From positions 1 to 7,607 of the forward strand of contig DNJW01000327.1 in NCBI GenBank assembly GCA_003488965.1: a stretch of DNA of 7,607 nucleotides. Direction: 5' to 3'. The position numbers were made by a program, and so were the translations under genes. The stretch is from Lachnospiraceae bacterium (GTDB lineage: Bacteria > Bacillota > Clostridia > Lachnospirales > Lachnospiraceae). Shown piece by piece: positions 5,183 to 7,607 of the stretch (its first letter is position 1; every line of letters starts with the position of its first letter). Below the pieces are notes generated by a model. It made no database searches. It saw nothing but the letters and a program-made list of their open reading frames with translations, and was not told the origin of the DNA.

Positions 5183-7276
5183 TTAATCGGTCAGGCGTAC
5201 CTGTTTTCCTGCTTCTACCGGTTTTGTAGCAGTCGTAATGACATATTCGTAGCCGTACAGGCCGGCAGAAATTGCCGTGTGGGTATCGTCCGAAGCGAGC
5301 ACTTCCACATCCACCCTGGTAGCAATATAACGGTTGCCAAGGGGACTGCTTTTGGATTCCACAATCAGGATAAACTTTCCGTTATTGTCCTCCCTTACCG
5401 CACTGTTTGGCACTACCAGCTCGTATTCGGAACTTTTCTGCCCAACAGAAAGGCTTAAAGACTGACCTGACTGTACATCCCCTTCTATATTGAAAGTCAG
5501 CTGCTTCTTCTGCGCCGGGTCGTCTGGGTCCGGTTTAATAGAAACCAGGGTCGCTTTTACATTATCGTAATACCATGCATTCTGTAATTCCGCCATATCC
5601 CCTACAGAAAGTTTTCTTGCCTGTTCCGTGGTTGCGGAAAATGCAAGGGTAAATCCTTTTCCTGCCACCTGTACCACTGCCAGAGCCTCATCCGGCTCCG
5701 TTTTCTCCCCTGCCGCCTTGTTTATTGTCATGACAATACCGTCTACCGGAGCATCAATGGTTGCTCCGACGGCTTTTTCCTTTAATTTCTCCACCTTCTC
5801 CATCTGCAGCTCTATCGCTTCGTTCTGGGATTCCAAGTTAATCTCCGCTAACAGCTCTTTCTGTATTTCGGTCAATTCCTCTTTTGCCTTATCCAAAGCA
5901 GTCTGTGCCTTCGCCTGCCTGTCCTGTGCATCCAGAAGCTGGTTGGAAGCGTTTGCCTTATTTACCGCATTATCATTGCTGTTTTCTTTATCGGTCAGGG
6001 CCTGCTGGGCGCTTGTTACCGCCGATGCTTTGCTGCTTTGCTCACTCTGCCTATTGGCAACTTCTTTATTGGCTTCGGAAACTTGATTTTTGGCATAAAG
6101 TACTTCTTGTTTTGCTTGTGCCAGTTCATTCTCTTTTGCTGCTGCATTAGCAAGCAATTGATTTAATTTTTCATCACCGCCCATGCTCGCATACTGTTCC
6201 TGTATAGATGTATTGGCATAAGAATCATATTCTTTCTTTGCCGCATCCAACGCATCTTTTGCACTAGCATATTCTGTTTCCTTCTGTTTTACCCATTCCT
6301 CCTGATTCCGGATTGCCTCAATTCTCTTTCCTTCCTCTTCGGGGTCGGTGGGGGGAGAGTTGTCCTTCTTCCATTGCTCAAACGCTTCATTCAGCCTTTC
6401 TAAATCACTTCGTGCGCCATTTAATACGGTTTCCGCATTGTTAAAAGAATTCTGCGCTATCTCTACAGCCTCTTGCTTGCTTTGCAGAGTCATGGAATAA
6501 TTATCGATTTCTGTTTTCAGCGACTGCATGCTTTCCGCTTCTGCCTTTGCAAGATTCAGCTCATTTTCTTTTGCCACTACATTATTTTCCGCAATCGTCA
6601 CATTTTCCGATGCTTTTGATGCATCCGCCTGGGCATTGGCTACAGCCTGGGACGCGTCGTTCGCCTCCCTCTGCGCATTCGACACTGCATTTTTCTCGTT
6701 TGTAGTATCCACCACTTGATTTCCGATATAGCCCAGTTCCTTATTCGCCGATGCCACTTGCAGCGTTGCACTGTCGTATTCCGCCTGTGCCGCATCCACG
6801 GCGGCGATGGCATTTTGCAGTCTCTGCTGTTTCTGGGTCAGGGAAAGAGTACGGTCGTTTTCGATATTGCTTACCGTTCCCACTTCCATACTTTCCGTAA
6901 TTACTGCAATCTGATATGCCAGAATCAGGGAATTCAGTTCTTTTTCCGCATCCAGCAGCTCCGTGCTTTCTTCATCCTCCAGATAAAACAGCGGATCCCC
7001 CTTTTTAACTTCATCCCCTGCTTTTACTGCCACACTGGAAATCACCCGGCTTTCGCCGATGGAAATATTATAAGGGTCCGATGCCGTAATTGTTCCTGTC
7101 CCTCTTACTTTCTCCGTAATTGTACCGCTTTGCACATACTCCGTCGCCACCTCCGGCAAGGAATAATTCATAATTGTATTGGAAAAGAATGTCAGCACCA
7201 GCATAATGGACAAAAAAATAATTGCCGCATTCTTCACCCATTCCCTTCTTTTCGCCGGATTCGTATTCTCATTCAT
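5183..7276 (-). CDS. HlyD/MacA-like membrane fusion protein (periplasmic adaptor family) with very long coiled coil
   Basis: 697 residues from ATG 7276. A short charged cytoplasmic N-terminus leads into a membrane helix (about 16-37), then a half lipoyl-like domain (about 47-101, with VISSVAVKAGDEVKKGDPLF). An alanine-, glutamate- and lysine-rich coiled-coil region follows (about 105-502). The second lipoyl half comes next (ATIDAPVDGIVMTINKAAGE, about 505-524), and beta-barrel and membrane-proximal domains end at LTD. This is the HlyD/MacA architecture, which in Gram-positives pairs with MacB-like permeases (for example B. subtilis YknX). Typical family members are about 350-480 residues; the excess is all coiled coil. 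A GTG at 7279 is in frame, but AGGAGG (7284-7289) is 7 nt from ATG 7276 and only 4 nt from the GTG. The ribosome binding site overlaps the stop codon of the preceding permease gene, so the two are translationally linked. Confidence 0.9.
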   Translation of the reverse strand: MNENTNPAKRREWVKNAAIIFLSIMLVLTFFSNTIMNYSLPEVATEYVQSGTITEKVRGTGTITASDPYNISIGESRVISSVAVKAGDEVKKGDPLFYLEDEESTELLDAEKELNSLILAYQIAVITESMEVGTVSNIENDRTLSLTQKQQRLQNAIAAVDAAQAEYDSATLQVASANKELGYIGNQVVDTTNEKNAVSNAQREANDASQAVANAQADASKASENVTIAENNVVAKENELNLAKAEAESMQSLKTEIDNYSMTLQSKQEAVEIAQNSFNNAETVLNGARSDLERLNEAFEQWKKDNSPPTDPEEEGKRIEAIRNQEEWVKQKETEYASAKDALDAAKKEYDSYANTSIQEQYASMGGDEKLNQLLANAAAKENELAQAKQEVLYAKNQVSEANKEVANRQSEQSSKASAVTSAQQALTDKENSNDNAVNKANASNQLLDAQDRQAKAQTALDKAKEELTEIQKELLAEINLESQNEAIELQMEKVEKLKEKAVGATIDAPVDGIVMTINKAAGEKTEPDEALAVVQVAGKGFTLAFSATTEQARKLSVGDMAELQNAWYYDNVKATLVSIKPDPDDPAQKKQLTFNIEGDVQSGQSLSLSVGQKSSEYELVVPNSAVREDNNGKFILIVESKSSPLGNRYIATRVDVEVLASDDTHTAISAGLYGYEYVITTATKPVEAGKQVRLTD

Positions 7277-7283
7277 CACATTT

Positions 7284-7289
7284 CCTCCT
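7284..7289 (-). promoter_or_regulatory. Ribosome binding site of the membrane fusion protein gene, overlapping the permease stop
   Basis: AGGAGG with 7-nt spacing to ATG 7276. It shares bases with the TAG stop (7288-7290) of the permease gene. It decides the start in favour of the ATG over the adjacent GTG and implies coupled translation. Confidence 0.8.
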
Positions 7290-7607
7290 ATCCCTTAATT
7301 CCGCCCTGATAAGTAATTCCCTCTACCAGATAATCTTCTCCATAGAGGAATACCAGCAGTGTAGGCACCATGTATATTGTTGCTACTGCAAACGCAAGCC
7401 CTATTTCCCCGTTCTTAATCTTGGAAAGGAAAACGGAAAGCGGATGCATCGTATCGTCCGAAAGTAAAATCAACGGCTGCTCCACCATATTCCAGTAATC
7501 AATAAAAATCAAAATTGCTACGGAACATAGGCAGCCCTTGCACAGCGGCAGGCAGATACGCCGGAATATCTGCCATTCCCCGGCGCCGTCAATCTGTGCC
7601 GCCTCAA
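7288..7607 (-). CDS. Carbohydrate ABC transporter permease (MalG/UgpE type), C-terminal part only
   Basis: The last 105 complete codons are visible; the start lies beyond the right edge. The visible part opens with EAAQIDGAGEWQIFRRICLP, the conserved EAA loop of binding-protein-dependent permeases, which contacts the ATPase. It continues with a membrane segment (CSVAILIFIDYW), the family-typical WNMVEQPLILLSDD, a last membrane segment (GLAFAVATIYMVPTLLVFLY) and the usual short cytoplasmic end GITYQGGIKG. This is the carbohydrate-uptake (CUT1) type of inner membrane permease. Its heterodimer partner is expected further upstream, outside the window. The ATPase may be a shared MsmX-type protein encoded elsewhere, as in many Bacillota; that is inference. 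Confidence 0.92.
   Translation of the reverse strand, partial: EAAQIDGAGEWQIFRRICLPLCKGCLCSVAILIFIDYWNMVEQPLILLSDDTMHPLSVFLSKIKNGEIGLAFAVATIYMVPTLLVFLYGEDYLVEGITYQGGIKG

Noticed and set aside
5628..6086. Plus-strand open frame of 152 codons
   Set aside because: It is antisense to the alanine-rich coiled coil of the fusion protein. Its low-complexity Ser/Ala/Phe/Leu composition is the mirror of that repeat, and it lacks a supported ribosome site.
6350..6355. Run of six G (C on the coding strand) at the coiled-coil tip as a phase-variation tract
   Set aside because: Six bases is short for slippage-based switching and the reading frame is intact; it encodes the two prolines of the presumed turn.
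6716..7309. Plus-strand open frame of 197 codons
   Set aside because: It is wholly antisense to the start of the fusion protein gene; the composition is rich in His, Cys and Phe and resembles no family.

Overview
The window looks like a low-to-moderate GC Bacillota (Firmicutes) chromosome, most likely a Clostridia or Lachnospiraceae-type gut anaerobe. The signs are strong AGGAGG-type ribosome binding sites, an LAAC-type lipoprotein signal, a Gram-positive style membrane fusion protein, an ECF vitamin transporter subunit and an HPr paralogue. The taxonomic call is inference from gene style, not from a marker gene. Every gene I can support lies on the minus strand, so transcription runs from high to low coordinates.

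Reading in the direction of transcription, a multigene operon enters at the right edge. It starts with the C-terminal third of a MalG-type carbohydrate ABC permease (7288-7607). Next come a long HlyD/MacA-like membrane fusion protein (5183-7276), a two-helix protein with a MacB-type extracytoplasmic domain (4034-5125) and a solute-binding lipoprotein with an extra N-terminal beta-rich, propeller-like region (1713-3944). The last gene is tcdA (998-1732), a tRNA-modifying enzyme whose start overlaps the end of the lipoprotein gene. Spacing is 11 nt, 57 nt, 89 nt and then an overlap. The 57-nt gap carries a run of GGAA motifs. The 89-nt gap carries two small inverted repeats and a cre-like site. 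I see no ATPase gene and no operon promoter; the promoter must lie beyond 7607 or be internal.

A second unit (about 904 to 515) has a clear sigma-A type promoter, a small HPr-like gene that lacks the PTS histidine site but keeps the regulatory serine segment, a tRNA-Gly(CCC) beginning 6 nt after its stop codon, and a hairpin terminator. This arrangement implies a joint mRNA-tRNA precursor.

The third unit, at the left edge, is the first 148 codons of an ECF-transporter S component (1-444) with a strong ribosome binding site.

The most interesting part is 1713-7607. It mixes importer parts (sugar permease and solute-binding lipoprotein) with exporter-type parts (a membrane fusion protein with a very long predicted coiled-coil hairpin and a MacB-domain protein that lacks the usual C-terminal helices). 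A joint envelope-spanning machine is an inference from gene order only.
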